Assembly (NCBI GenBank): GCA_013288685.1
Contig: JABDBM010000001.1
Span: 89,513-153,512 of the forward strand
Direction: 5' to 3'
DNA from: Bacteroidota bacterium
Lineage (GTDB): Bacteria > Bacteroidota > Bacteroidia > Sphingobacteriales > Sphingobacteriaceae
Length of the DNA stretch: 64,000 bases
This document shows positions 45,604 to 54,408 of the stretch, one piece after another (the first letter of the stretch is position 1; the number at the start of each line of letters is the position of its first letter). The notes below the pieces were generated by a model. It searched no databases and had not been told where the DNA came from. It saw nothing but the letters and a program-made list of their open reading frames with translations. The position numbers and the translations under genes are program-made.

Positions 45604-46389
45604 GTGAAAATACATTTTTATAAATACCAGGGTGCCGGTAACGATTTTGTTTTAGTAGATAATCGCGATAACGCTATCAACCACCACAGCCCAAAGCTGA
45701 TTTCCAGCTTGTGCGACCGCCGTTTTGGCATTGGCGGCGACGGAATGATGTTTCTGCAAAACAGGGAGGGATATGATTTTGAGATGGTTTATTATAATGC
45801 CGACGGCCAGCCCAGCAGCATGTGCGGCAACGGTGGCCGCTGTATTGTGGCCTTTGCCAAACATTTGGGTGTTATTGACAGCGAAACCAACTTTTTGGCA
45901 GTTGATGGCCCGCATTATGCCAAAATTTCAGCAGAGGGCGATTGGGTGAGCCTGCAAATGATAGATGTTAACGAAGTAAATACCGACGCGGATGCTTATG
46001 TATTAAACACCGGTTCGCCGCATTATGTGCAATTGGTTGAAGGCCTAAAAGATAAAAATGTTTTTAACGACGGTAGCGCTATCCGTAATAACGACACTTA
46101 TCGCGCACATGGCATCAATGTAAACTTTGTAGAACCAAACGATACCGGCTATTTTGTACGCACCTTTGAACGCGGGGTGGAAGATGAAACCTACGCCTGC
46201 GGTACCGGGGTAACTGCTGTAGCGCTGGCCATGGCCAAACATAACGGCCAAAGCGGGCACATTACAACACCCATAAAAGTTTTAGGCGGCGATTTGAATA
46301 TCCGGTTTAATTATGATGGTAATAAGTTTGAAGATATTTTTTTAGAAGGGCCGGCGGTGAAGGTGTTTGAGGGGGAAGTGGAGATTTAA
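45604..46389 (+). CDS. dapF: Diaminopimelate epimerase
   Basis: 261 aa from GTG 45604, giving MKIHFYKYQGAGNDF, which matches the family start; the frame extends to a TTG at 45571 with residues foreign to the family. GGGAG lies about 10 nt upstream of this GTG. The two catalytic cysteines are in MCGNGGRC and ACGTGV. Converts LL- to meso-diaminopimelate for lysine and peptidoglycan. It is followed by a small gene on the same strand. Confidence 0.96.
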   Translation: MKIHFYKYQGAGNDFVLVDNRDNAINHHSPKLISSLCDRRFGIGGDGMMFLQNREGYDFEMVYYNADGQPSSMCGNGGRCIVAFAKHLGVIDSETNFLAVDGPHYAKISAEGDWVSLQMIDVNEVNTDADAYVLNTGSPHYVQLVEGLKDKNVFNDGSAIRNNDTYRAHGINVNFVEPNDTGYFVRTFERGVEDETYACGTGVTAVALAMAKHNGQSGHITTPIKVLGGDLNIRFNYDGNKFEDIFLEGPAVKVFEGEVEI

Positions 46390-46430
46390 TGGGCAGTTGA
46401 TTAAGTTGGATTAAGTGAGTAGTTAAAATA

Positions 46431-46607
46431 ATGAAAAACGAAAAAAAGGAAGCGCTGTTAGTTCAAATTGATGAATCTCTCAATAAATATGATAATGCGA
46501 TATTATCTCCCGAAAAACAAGCCAAATATGATGAAATATTGCGGGTATCCGGACACCCCGGGGATGCACTGAAACGATTGATTGCAGCCGGTAAACTTCA
46601 CGGTTGA
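46431..46607 (+). CDS. Small hypothetical protein (58 aa)
   Basis: The frame ATG 46431 to TGA 46607 gives MKNEKKEALLVQIDESLNKY... ending RLIAAGKLHG. Composition is that of a soluble helical protein, with the words YDNAILSPEKQAKYDEILR. It is 41 nt downstream of dapF on the same strand and ends before a hairpin. No family recognised; natural-looking codon use supports it. Confidence 0.5.
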   Translation: MKNEKKEALLVQIDESLNKYDNAILSPEKQAKYDEILRVSGHPGDALKRLIAAGKLHG

Positions 46608-46627
46608 GAAATTTCAATAAATATAAT

Positions 46628-46648
46628 TGTGCAAGTGCCGCTTGCACA
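46628..46648. terminator. Hairpin between convergent genes
   Basis: TGTGCAAG-TGCCG-CTTGCACA, 8-bp perfect arms, followed by an A/T-rich tail on the minus strand. It lies between the 58-aa gene and the PNPOx-like gene. Confidence 0.5.
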
Positions 46649-46655
46649 GTTACTA

Positions 46656-47081
46656 TTATCGGAACGGCGCCGCGATCTCCTCAACCACCACCGGCACATT
46701 AAAATTACTATACCGTAGCCACTTAGGCGTAATTTTAAAATGAACAATGTGCGGCCAGGTATCAGCCCGCTCCCGCCCATCTTTAAAAACATTAAAATAA
46801 ATTTCTTTTAAATTATCGCCTTTAGTTCCTGTTAATTCCGTTGCAATGCCTTCGTATTGTAAGGTTGTTTCGTTATCCCAGCCAATTACTAAAGCCAAAT
46901 TGGGGTTTTGTATGATGTTTTGATATTTGCGCGAGGTTTTAACCGTATCAAAAACAATCTCCAAATCTTTTGAAATGGCGAAGCCTATCAACGCCGCTTC
47001 AGGTTTTTGATCTTTTGATACAGATGATATTACCGCCAGGGTATGCTGTTTTATAAAATCGTAAAAAAATTCCTTATTCAT
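46656..47081 (-). CDS. Pyridoxamine 5'-phosphate oxidase-like FMN-binding protein
   Basis: 141 aa, split-barrel flavin-binding fold: FIKQHTLAVISSVSKDQKPE, then DTVKTSRKYQNIIQNPNLAL. It is shorter than true PdxH and lacks its C-terminal arginine patch, so it is probably a general stress-type or unknown flavoprotein. Single gene, cytoplasmic. Confidence 0.85.
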   Translation of the reverse strand: MNKEFFYDFIKQHTLAVISSVSKDQKPEAALIGFAISKDLEIVFDTVKTSRKYQNIIQNPNLALVIGWDNETTLQYEGIATELTGTKGDNLKEIYFNVFKDGRERADTWPHIVHFKITPKWLRYSNFNVPVVVEEIAAPFR

Positions 47082-47294
47082 CGGGGGTTAAACTTTAATC
47101 TAATTTACATCTTTTACGGTCAGTGCTTTCTACTATTTTATCGGATTTACGGCCAATGAACTAATGAACAAATGAACCAATAAACTACCACTGTTAATAA
47201 TTATTTAACCCAACAGATTTCCGGTTACGGAAAAAACTGTTTACGTTTGAATTTTTTGTTGATGTAACTTCTAATATATTTTTTGTTTGATAAT

Positions 47295-50195
47295 ATGTTA
47301 CGAGTCGACAGCAGCAAACCTTGCCAGATAATTTATGCTATTGCCAGGCATGAATACCTGTCGTATGTAATTGAACCCCATATAGTTCAGCTTAATCCCA
47401 ATGGCGAGTTTTCGCTCACTTACCAGCGTTTATTCTCGAACACCGCTAAAGAATTTTTGCAATACCTGGACGAAACCGACATTAAACTGGTGAAGCTATT
47501 GGAAGAGATGGAGCAGGGTAACATCATTAAACGCTTCCACAAAAAGGTAATACGCCCTTTTGAGTTTTTTAGCAAAATATTTAACGAACAGCTTTTTGAT
47601 ACCATAAGGCCCAAAATTGAAAAGCGCATGAATGAGGTACTGGGCATGTTGGGCAACAAGCAATTGTACCAAATGAGCAAGGAAGGCTACCCCGCCGAGC
47701 GCAAGCTGGAAATTGCTACCGAAGCTGCAACTGTGCTTTTTCACTTCCGCCGCAACGAGGAGGAGATCAGGTATTTTCCTACCATAAAATACCAGGGCAT
47801 GCGCATTGAGTTTATGTTTAAAAATGCGGAGGTTATTTGCAACCACCCTGCCTGGATGTTGCTGGGCGATACCATGCATTATTTTGAAAAGGAAATTGAA
47901 GGGAAAAAACTTGTACCGTTTTTAAACAAACGATATATCGCCATTCCCCGCTCGTCCGAGCATTCGTATTTTGAAAAGTTTGTTGCTCCGCTGATTGAGA
48001 AGCATCATGTTTATGCAGAAGGGTTCACGATCAACACCGAAAAGTACGATGCCCACCCACTTTTAAGGCCAGTTTATGTTGACGGCGGCGTATCGCAATT
48101 GCAGCTTTGCTTTAAGTATGCCGGCTATATTTTCCCTTACGGGGATGAACGGCATATTTCGGTACGGATGGAGCAAAACGGCGACCACTATACCTTTCAT
48201 CGAATTAAACGATCAGTAACCTGGGAGAAAAATAAACTGCACCAGTTGGAAGCGATGGGTTTAAAAATGGTTTCCTCACTGTTCGCTAACCTTGAAGTAG
48301 CCACAACCGACGAGGATACAGACCTGTCCTTTTCCGCGTTCGATTGGCTTAACCAGCACTACAATAAACTAATTGAAGAGGGTTATGAAATTGAGCAGCC
48401 CGCAAAAGATGCCAAAAAACGCTATGTTTTTGGCAATAGTACTGTAAACCTTGAACTGAAGGAAAATAACGATTGGTTTGATATTCACGCCATAGTATAT
48501 TTTGGGGAGTATGCTATTCCGTTTATCAAGCTCCGAAACCATATTCTTAATCATAAACGGGAGTTTACATTGCCATCAGGCGATATCGCTATTATCCCCG
48601 AAAAATGGTTTTCGCAATACAGCAGCCTGCTATATTTTACCGAGGGGACGGATGAACTTAGACTGCGCAAACATCATATAGGCCTGGTAACCGAACTGGA
48701 ACAAGGCGAGATGGCCCAGGTGACCATTAACCGCAAACTGCAAAAGTTAAGCGAGTTTGAAGAGATGGAAGATATTGCCTTGCCTGTAAACTTCACCGGT
48801 AGCTTAAGGCCTTATCAAAAGGCGGGGTATAACTGGTTCCATTTTTTAAAGGAATACCGTTTCGGAGGCTGCCTGGCGGATGATATGGGTTTGGGCAAAA
48901 CCATACAAACCCTGGCCCTACTGCAAAAACACAAGGAAGATGCCGAAGCGGCAGGCGGCAAAAGCACCTCACTGATTATAATGCCTACGTCGCTTATATA
49001 CAACTGGTTGAACGAGGCTACCAAATTTGCCCCGCAGCTACGGTTGATGGTGCACACAGGTACGCAGCGTTACAAATCGCCGGAGGTGTTTTACAATTAC
49101 GATGTGGTGATTACCACTTATGGCATCAGCCGGATAGATATCGACTTGCTGACCACCCATTATTTTGATTATGTGATATTGGACGAAAGTCAGAATATTA
49201 AAAACCCATCGTCAAAATCGTTTCAGGCGGTAAATCAGTTAAAATCCCGTTTTAAGCTGATACTGAGCGGTACCCCGGTGGAAAATACCGTTAACGATTT
49301 GTGGACGCAAATGAGTTTCATCAACCCGGGCCTGTTGGGCGGCCAGCAGTTTTTTATGAATGAGTTTGTAACGCCTATCGAGAAGAAAAAGGACGAGGTA
49401 AAAGCCCGCAAACTACAGGCATTAATAAAACCATTTGTTTTGCGTCGCACCAAGGAACAGGTAGCTACCGAGCTGCCGCCAAAAACTGAAAATTTGTTCT
49501 ACTGCCAGATGAGCGAAGAACAATCGGCCGTGTATGAACAGGTAAAATCGGAATATCGTAACGAATTGCTCCAAAGCCTGGAAGATGGCACCTTCGCCCA
49601 GAAGCAGATACAGGTGTTACAGGGCCTGATAAAGTTAAGACAAATTGCCAACCACCCGGTAATGATTGACAAGGACTATGAGGGCGATTCGGGCAAGTTT
49701 GAGAACGTGGTACATACGCTGAAAACAGTGCTGGATGGCGGGCATAAAGTGCTTATTTTCTCGCAATTTGTGAAACAGCTGGCCATTTACCGCGAACATG
49801 TGGAAACAGAAGGCATCCCTTACGTGTACCTTGACGGTGGCACCCAAAACCGGGGCGATGTGGTCAAACAATTCCAGGAGGACCCCAAAACCAGGGTGTT
49901 CCTGATCTCGATAAAGGCCGGTGGGGTGGGCTTAAACCTTACCGAAGCCGACTACGTTTTCATCCTCGACCCATGGTGGAACCCGGCCGTGGAGCAACAG
50001 GCTATTGACCGCACGCACCGCATTGGCCAAACCAAAAATGTATTCATCTATAAATTTATTACCAAAGATACTGTTGAAGAGAAGATATTGGCGCTGCAGC
50101 ACCGAAAGCTAAGCGTGGCAAGAGCCTTAATTACCACCGAGGATAGCTTTATCAAATCCCTTTCGCTGGATGATATCAAGGAGATTTTAGGGTAG
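47295..50195 (+). CDS. SNF2-family DEAD/DEAH helicase-like ATPase
   Basis: 966 aa from ATG 47295; a TTG four codons earlier is the only other option. About 500 N-terminal residues are of the bacterial SNF2 type without a SWIM zinc finger. The ATPase follows: Walker A ADDMGLGKTIQT, Walker B VILDESQNIKN, SGTPVENT, and the second RecA-like domain with LISIKAGGVGLNLTEAD and DRTHRIGQTKNV. It moves along duplex DNA or remodels protein-DNA complexes; the cellular role of the bacterial group is poorly known. No methylase or nuclease neighbour points to defence. Confidence 0.92.
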   Translation: MLRVDSSKPCQIIYAIARHEYLSYVIEPHIVQLNPNGEFSLTYQRLFSNTAKEFLQYLDETDIKLVKLLEEMEQGNIIKRFHKKVIRPFEFFSKIFNEQLFDTIRPKIEKRMNEVLGMLGNKQLYQMSKEGYPAERKLEIATEAATVLFHFRRNEEEIRYFPTIKYQGMRIEFMFKNAEVICNHPAWMLLGDTMHYFEKEIEGKKLVPFLNKRYIAIPRSSEHSYFEKFVAPLIEKHHVYAEGFTINTEKYDAHPLLRPVYVDGGVSQLQLCFKYAGYIFPYGDERHISVRMEQNGDHYTFHRIKRSVTWEKNKLHQLEAMGLKMVSSLFANLEVATTDEDTDLSFSAFDWLNQHYNKLIEEGYEIEQPAKDAKKRYVFGNSTVNLELKENNDWFDIHAIVYFGEYAIPFIKLRNHILNHKREFTLPSGDIAIIPEKWFSQYSSLLYFTEGTDELRLRKHHIGLVTELEQGEMAQVTINRKLQKLSEFEEMEDIALPVNFTGSLRPYQKAGYNWFHFLKEYRFGGCLADDMGLGKTIQTLALLQKHKEDAEAAGGKSTSLIIMPTSLIYNWLNEATKFAPQLRLMVHTGTQRYKSPEVFYNYDVVITTYGISRIDIDLLTTHYFDYVILDESQNIKNPSSKSFQAVNQLKSRFKLILSGTPVENTVNDLWTQMSFINPGLLGGQQFFMNEFVTPIEKKKDEVKARKLQALIKPFVLRRTKEQVATELPPKTENLFYCQMSEEQSAVYEQVKSEYRNELLQSLEDGTFAQKQIQVLQGLIKLRQIANHPVMIDKDYEGDSGKFENVVHTLKTVLDGGHKVLIFSQFVKQLAIYREHVETEGIPYVYLDGGTQNRGDVVKQFQEDPKTRVFLISIKAGGVGLNLTEADYVFILDPWWNPAVEQQAIDRTHRIGQTKNVFIYKFITKDTVEEKILALQHRKLSVARALITTEDSFIKSLSLDDIKEILG

Positions 50196-50202
50196 GGAAG
50201 TC

Positions 50203-50262
50203 GGGGGAATCCGGAAAGTCAGTAGAGTCCGAAAAGTCGGAAAGACCGGAAAGTTATGAAAG
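50203..50262 (+). repeat. Word repeat GGAAAGTCNG
   Basis: After the SNF2 gene: GGAATCCGGAAAGTCAGTAG, then AGTCCGAAAAGTCGGAAAG and ACCGGAAAGT. Direct short-period words, degenerate. Confidence 0.5.
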
Positions 50263-50295
50263 CCGTTATGTGTGCAAATGATATGTAACATTGTA

Positions 50296-50318
50296 GGGGC
50301 TACCCTTGTGGTTGCCCC
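50296..50318. repeat. GGGGC/GCCCC palindrome
   Basis: GGGGCTACC-CTTGT-GGTTGCCCC with one mismatch. It lies between the convergent SNF2 and phosphoribosyltransferase genes and may work as a terminator, although no T-run follows. Confidence 0.5.
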
Positions 50319-50344
50319 AAAGTGCTGGGTGGAAGCTTGTCCTG

Positions 50345-50854
50345 CTATCTCAAATAAACTGCGTCCTCTTCGCCTTCTTCATCTAACACTACATCCACAA
50401 ACTCCTTTAACACAGTTGAAAGCGCAATGCCTGCATAATCAGTAGTCATCGGGAACTTTTTGTGGTTGCGGTCAATGAGTACGGCGGTACGTAGTTTTTT
50501 GAGTGGTACGTTAATAAATACGCCAAAGCCATAGGCCAGGGTTTTGCCGCTATTCAGTACATCATCAACCAAAATTACCACCTGGTTGCTACAATCCTGT
50601 ACATCAAAGTCAATGGACGCATTTAAGCTGGTACTTTGCTTATCCAGTTCGATACCGATTAATTTGCTTTTAAACGGCGCAATTTCGTCCAGGATAGCCT
50701 TTATCCGTTTAGCAATTTTATCGCCACGGGGCAAAATTCCTGCAATCAGGATTTCTTCCTCGTCAAAGTTGTCCTCCAGTATCTGGTAGGCAATACGATC
50801 AATCTTTTGCTGTATTTGCTGGTGGTTTAGCACCAGGATGTGTTTTTCAGTCAT
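50345..50854 (-). CDS. Phosphoribosyltransferase (PyrR-like)
   Basis: 169 aa. The PRPP-binding loop VVILVDDVLNSGKTLAYGF is intact, as is the ILIAGILPRGDKIAKRI loop. Type I PRTase fold similar to PyrR and hypoxanthine enzymes. Base specificity cannot be read from the sequence, and no pyr genes are near. Confidence 0.85.
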   Translation of the reverse strand: MTEKHILVLNHQQIQQKIDRIAYQILEDNFDEEEILIAGILPRGDKIAKRIKAILDEIAPFKSKLIGIELDKQSTSLNASIDFDVQDCSNQVVILVDDVLNSGKTLAYGFGVFINVPLKKLRTAVLIDRNHKKFPMTTDYAGIALSTVLKEFVDVVLDEEGEEDAVYLR

Positions 50855-51008
50855 ATTCTGAATTTATACACTGTCGTTATTTTGTTGGGAATAATTGTGC
50901 GGTGGCAGGGAGGCTATTTTATTCAATTGCTCCCATTTTGCGTTCTCCAGAGCGGAAAGTGCCGGACAAGCCAAATTTATAAATTCCTGCTTAATAAAGT
51001 GCAACAAA

Positions 51009-51407
51009 TTATTCTTTCACATAAGGATAATAAACAAAATTAGCCCCCTCGGGCACTACCACGAATACGCACATAAAATCATTCGGGTTTTTATAGCTGC
51101 TGATAAAGCGTTCTTTTAATATTTCTTTTATTATACCTTTTTCTACAAATTCTTCGAGGGTTGAGGCGTGTATGCTCCATTCGGTATTTAAATCGTAGCG
51201 GTCCAGTATCAGCTCGCCCAAATTGAGTTCGTGCTGATGCGCTATAAAAATAGGGTAGTTGGAAAGCCCCTCTACCATAATTTCAACCGCTACTTCGTGG
51301 ATCGACTCGTTAAAAAACTTTAAGTCCTTCTCCAAACTCAATAACGGGCTCTCTTTTTTAGTCCCTTCGCTATGACGATCTTCGTTTAGCAGTTCTTCCG
51401 GTTCCAT
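51009..51407 (-). CDS. Conserved hypothetical protein
   Basis: 132 aa, acidic N-terminus (EPEELLNEDRHSE), then a mixed alpha/beta domain (HEVAVEIMVEGLSNYPIFIA, then FMCVFVVVPEGANFVYYPY). No signal peptide and no catalytic motif. It lies between the phosphoribosyltransferase and rlmD genes on the same strand, preceded by a dispersed repeat. Not recognised. Confidence 0.65.
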   Translation of the reverse strand: MEPEELLNEDRHSEGTKKESPLLSLEKDLKFFNESIHEVAVEIMVEGLSNYPIFIAHQHELNLGELILDRYDLNTEWSIHASTLEEFVEKGIIKEILKERFISSYKNPNDFMCVFVVVPEGANFVYYPYVKE

Positions 51408-51410
51408 GTT

Positions 51411-51560
51411 TTTTGTGATTACAGTGATTTAATTTTGATTACACCGATTTTGATCGCAGATTTACACTGATTTTTTTTGATTGCACTGATTCTTATTAGT
51501 CGGCGACCCATTACCTTTCGCCTTTTACCTTTCAGCTTTTGCCTAACGTCTTATCTCCAA
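51411..51560. repeat. GATTACAGTGATT word-repeat block, second copy
   Basis: GTGATTACAGTGATTTAATT, GATTACACCGATTTTGATCG, then CAGATTTACACTGATTTTTT, and about 35 nt later TTACCTTTCAGCTTT. Same order of parts as at 27100-27240. It lies between rlmD and the hypothetical gene. Confidence 0.7.
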
Positions 51561-51563
51561 CCT

Positions 51564-52970
51564 CTAATCTCTTAACAAAAGTAACACCACATTCTCCACA
51601 TGCTGCGTATGGGGGAACATATCCACCGGCTGAATTTTTACGGTATCGTATTTTTCTTTTAGCACCAGCAAATCACGGGCCTGTGTTGCTGCGTTGCAAC
51701 TTACGTACACAATTTTTGGGGCCTCAATTTCCATCAGGCGGGCAACCACATCGGGGTGCATGCCCGCGCGCGGCGGGTCGGTAATGATTACATCGGGCTT
51801 GCCGTGTTCGGCTACAAAATCTGCTACCAATACATCTTTCATATCGCCGGCAAAAAATTTGGTATTGGTAACATTATTGATGGCCGAATTAATTTTTGCA
51901 TCCTCAATGGCCGATGGCACGTATTCAACACCAACTACTTCTTTTACATGGCCGGCAATAAAATTGGCAATAGTGCCTGCGCCGGTGTACAAATCATAAA
52001 CCAGTTCGTGGCCTTTAAAGCCGGCAAAATCGCGGGTTATTTCGTATAATTTTAAGGCCTGGATAGAATTGGTTTGGTAAAATGATTTTGGTCCGATGCG
52101 GAAGCGGATGCCTTCCATTTCTTCATGAATATATTCGGGCCCTTTGTAAACTAACACCTCCTGGTCAAAAATGGTATCGTTCTTTTTTTGGTTGATGATA
52201 TACAGCAGCGAAGTTATCTCCGGAAATTTACCATTAATAAAACTCATTAGCTTTTCCACTTCTTCCTCATCCGCGTAAGCAAAAACTACTATCACCATCA
52301 CCTCGCCGGTTGATGAAGTTCGTACAATGAGGTTACGCAAGGCACCGGCATGACCCTTTAAATCGTAAAAACTATAGCCATTTTGCAGCACAAACTCGCG
52401 AATGCTGTTGCGCAGCGTATTGGATGGTTCGGCCTGTAGCCAGCAGTGGTTGATATCCAATATCTTATCAAAACGACCGGGAATGTGAAACCCCAGCGCA
52501 TTCATGTTCAGCGTTTCGTTATCGCGGTTTTCACCATCGTTGAGCCAGCGTTTGTTGCTGAAAGTATATTCCAGTTTATTACGGTAATATTTGTCTTCGG
52601 GCGAGGGTATTATCGGCGATATGCCGCTAACATCAATTTTTGCCAAACGCCCCAAAGCATCGGCTACCGATTTTTGCTTGAATTTTAGTTGGGCGGGGTA
52701 AGTCATGTGTTGCCACTTGCAGCCGCCGCAGGTGCCAAAATGTTCGCAGAAAGGTTGGGTTCGGTATTCGGATGCTTGTTTTAGGTCGGTAATTTTACCT
52801 TCGCCAAAGTTTTTTTTACGGCGGTAAACTTCCACATCAACAATATCGCCGGGCACGGCTTTATCAACAAAAATAACAAAGTCTTCATCTTTGCCTACAC
52901 CTTTACCTTCTTCGGCTATATCTATAATAGCAACGTCTTCAAAAAACCTCTTTTTAGCAACTTGATTCAT
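51564..52970 (-). CDS. rlmD: 23S rRNA (uracil-5-)-methyltransferase RlmD
   Basis: 468 aa. TRAM domain at 10-65, then the [4Fe-4S] cysteines in CEHFGTCGGCKWQH. The methyltransferase part has FYQTNSIQAL, LVYDLYTGAGTIANFIA, DPPRAGMHP and the catalytic Cys in YVSCNAATQARDL. Methylates U1939 (E. coli numbering) of 23S rRNA; RlmD or a close RumA-type paralogue. Confidence 0.94.
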   Translation of the reverse strand: MNQVAKKRFFEDVAIIDIAEEGKGVGKDEDFVIFVDKAVPGDIVDVEVYRRKKNFGEGKITDLKQASEYRTQPFCEHFGTCGGCKWQHMTYPAQLKFKQKSVADALGRLAKIDVSGISPIIPSPEDKYYRNKLEYTFSNKRWLNDGENRDNETLNMNALGFHIPGRFDKILDINHCWLQAEPSNTLRNSIREFVLQNGYSFYDLKGHAGALRNLIVRTSSTGEVMVIVVFAYADEEEVEKLMSFINGKFPEITSLLYIINQKKNDTIFDQEVLVYKGPEYIHEEMEGIRFRIGPKSFYQTNSIQALKLYEITRDFAGFKGHELVYDLYTGAGTIANFIAGHVKEVVGVEYVPSAIEDAKINSAINNVTNTKFFAGDMKDVLVADFVAEHGKPDVIITDPPRAGMHPDVVARLMEIEAPKIVYVSCNAATQARDLLVLKEKYDTVKIQPVDMFPHTQHVENVVLLLLRD

Positions 52971-53228
52971 CAGGGTGCAAAGTTAATTGTATTTGGGAAT
53001 AAATTTGCTGCTTTTTGAGCGAGGGATGGTGGTTGATTTTTACCGCCGGGCAAGGAGGGGGCACAAATGACGCGAAGATTTTTGATTGCGAAACTCTGGA
53101 TTAAGGAGCTGGCATTTTCCTGTTGAATTGTTTTTACCCTTATCTAGTGTAAAATCTCAAATTTGGAGAGCAGGTCAAAAGCAATTTCACCCGCCTTATA
53201 AAGGCGTTAGCTTTAAAAATAGCATCCA

Positions 53229-53336
53229 TCAAATAAACAGGTTTGGAAACGATTCCCAAAAATCATCCTCCTCAACTTCTGCCGTATCAAACAGCTCATC
53301 TATTAGCTCCGAAAATTCAGTTAACTCCCTACTCAT
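53229..53336 (-). CDS. Possible very small acidic protein (35 aa)
   Basis: ATG 53336 to TGA 53229 encodes MSRELTEFSELIDELF... ending WESFPNLFI. Very acidic (about ten Glu/Asp) and helix-like, with no frameshifts or rare stretches. The frame on the opposite strand over the same segment is low-complexity Ser/Asn and looks spurious, which favours this one. It could be a small anti-factor; family unknown. Confidence 0.35.
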   Translation of the reverse strand: MSRELTEFSELIDELFDTAEVEEDDFWESFPNLFI

Positions 53337-53466
53337 GGCTTAAATGTTTAAATGGTGACAATATAGGTATTTTTTATACTAAAAACCAAATCGGTATTGT
53401 GAATTTTTTTTAAAATTTATTTTTATTGAAAATAATGCTTAAAGATTGAGTTTCTGAATTGTTTAA

Positions 53467-53486
53467 TTGTGATAAGGTTTAGGTTT
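53467..53486 (+). repeat. Dispersed 20-mer, copy 2
   Basis: Exact match to 4029-4048 (TTGTGATAAGGTTTAGGTTT). Confidence 0.7.
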
Positions 53487-53504
53487 AATGAACCCGAAAT
53501 TGCT

Positions 53505-53960
53505 TTAATCTTCAGTTTTCGTTTCTTCTATATAATATTGCCGCTGGCCCAATTTGTAATACCAGGTGCCGCCGCCAACACATAAAAAACTGACAAGCAA
53601 GGCATTTCCACAGCCATCATTGTAGTTTAAAATCTCGGTCGATGGAAAATATGCAAGGAAGGTCCCGAGTGTTAATAAAGTACCTACAATGAATATCGCG
53701 CAATCTCTTACCAATAAATTATGGATGTATATTATCGAAATCATAACCGCTATAAAGAAAACTACACAGGTGATTAATGACAAAATCAGTTCAATTACTA
53801 CAAAAATTAGATAGGCGCCAAAAAGTTCTCCTATGTTTTCATTGTATATTGGCTGATTTGTTCTTTCTACGCAAATAGTAATAACAAGCATCAGGAGTGG
53901 CGCAATCGCCGCGTTTGTTATCCATACTTTTAAACTGTATAATAATGAATCGAATGCCAT
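53505..53960 (-). CDS. Small membrane protein, paralogue 3 of 3
   Basis: 151 aa, four membrane helices (about 14-28, 50-78, 85-105, 118-132). It shares with its two neighbours SLKVWITNAAIAPLL near the N-terminus and GGGTWYYKLG at the C-terminus. The three genes lie 7-9 nt apart and must be cotranscribed. No family recognised. Confidence 0.65.
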   Translation of the reverse strand: MAFDSLLYSLKVWITNAAIAPLLMLVITICVERTNQPIYNENIGELFGAYLIFVVIELILSLITCVVFFIAVMISIIYIHNLLVRDCAIFIVGTLLTLGTFLAYFPSTEILNYNDGCGNALLVSFLCVGGGTWYYKLGQRQYYIEETKTED

Positions 53961-53967
53961 AGCTTTA

Positions 53968-54399
53968 TTAAAATTTTAATCCTCTTGTTAGGTTCCGCCG
54001 GTAATACCAACAGCTGCAGCCAACACATACGCAGTTAACTAGCATAAGACTTCCGAAGTATCCGTTTTCATCTATAAGATCGGTTAGCGAAAAAAAAGTG
54101 AAAAATGTGCTTATGGTTAATAGAACGCCTGCAACGCAAATGAACAAATTTCTTGGTGCAGATTTAGAGAACAACGGCATGGCGCTCAAAACAGTCCAGG
54201 AGAAAAACATCCACGTTATGGATGAAAATATCAATTCACCCGCCGTAAAACCCAAATAATTCCAAATGTCGGTTATCTTCGTGTCAAATCTCTGGCTCAG
54301 CCGTGCCCCTGTGAAAATTGTAACAATTAAAAATAAAAAGGGGGCAAATATAACGGTGGTTAACCATACCTTTAATGTATATAATAAAACATTTTCCAT
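53968..54399 (-). CDS. Small membrane protein, paralogue 2 of 3
   Basis: 143 aa, four membrane helices. N-terminal TLKVWLTTVIFAPFLFLIVT aligns with both neighbours, and the C-terminal part ends CVGCSCWYYRRN. Cysteines cluster in the last helix (VNCVCVGCSC), more than in the third paralogue. Function unknown. Confidence 0.65.
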   Translation of the reverse strand: MENVLLYTLKVWLTTVIFAPFLFLIVTIFTGARLSQRFDTKITDIWNYLGFTAGELIFSSITWMFFSWTVLSAMPLFSKSAPRNLFICVAGVLLTISTFFTFFSLTDLIDENGYFGSLMLVNCVCVGCSCWYYRRNLTRGLKF

Positions 54400-54408
54400 T
54401 TAAAAAAA

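Larger units (their letters stand above)
52971..53504. other. 534-bp low-gene region
   Basis: Contains one possible 35-aa gene on the minus strand (53229-53336), a CGCCTTATAAAGGCG hairpin near 53190, the second copy of the TTGTGATAAGG 20-mer at 53467-53486, and otherwise A/T-rich sequence without features. Confidence 0.55.

Noticed and set aside
47295..50195. SNF2 helicase as part of a defence island
   Set aside because: No methylase, nuclease or other defence gene is next to it; neighbours are housekeeping.
53086..53343. 85-codon frame on the plus strand
   Set aside because: Low-complexity Ser/Asn tail, no start context; it covers the smaller acidic frame on the other strand, which looks more protein-like.
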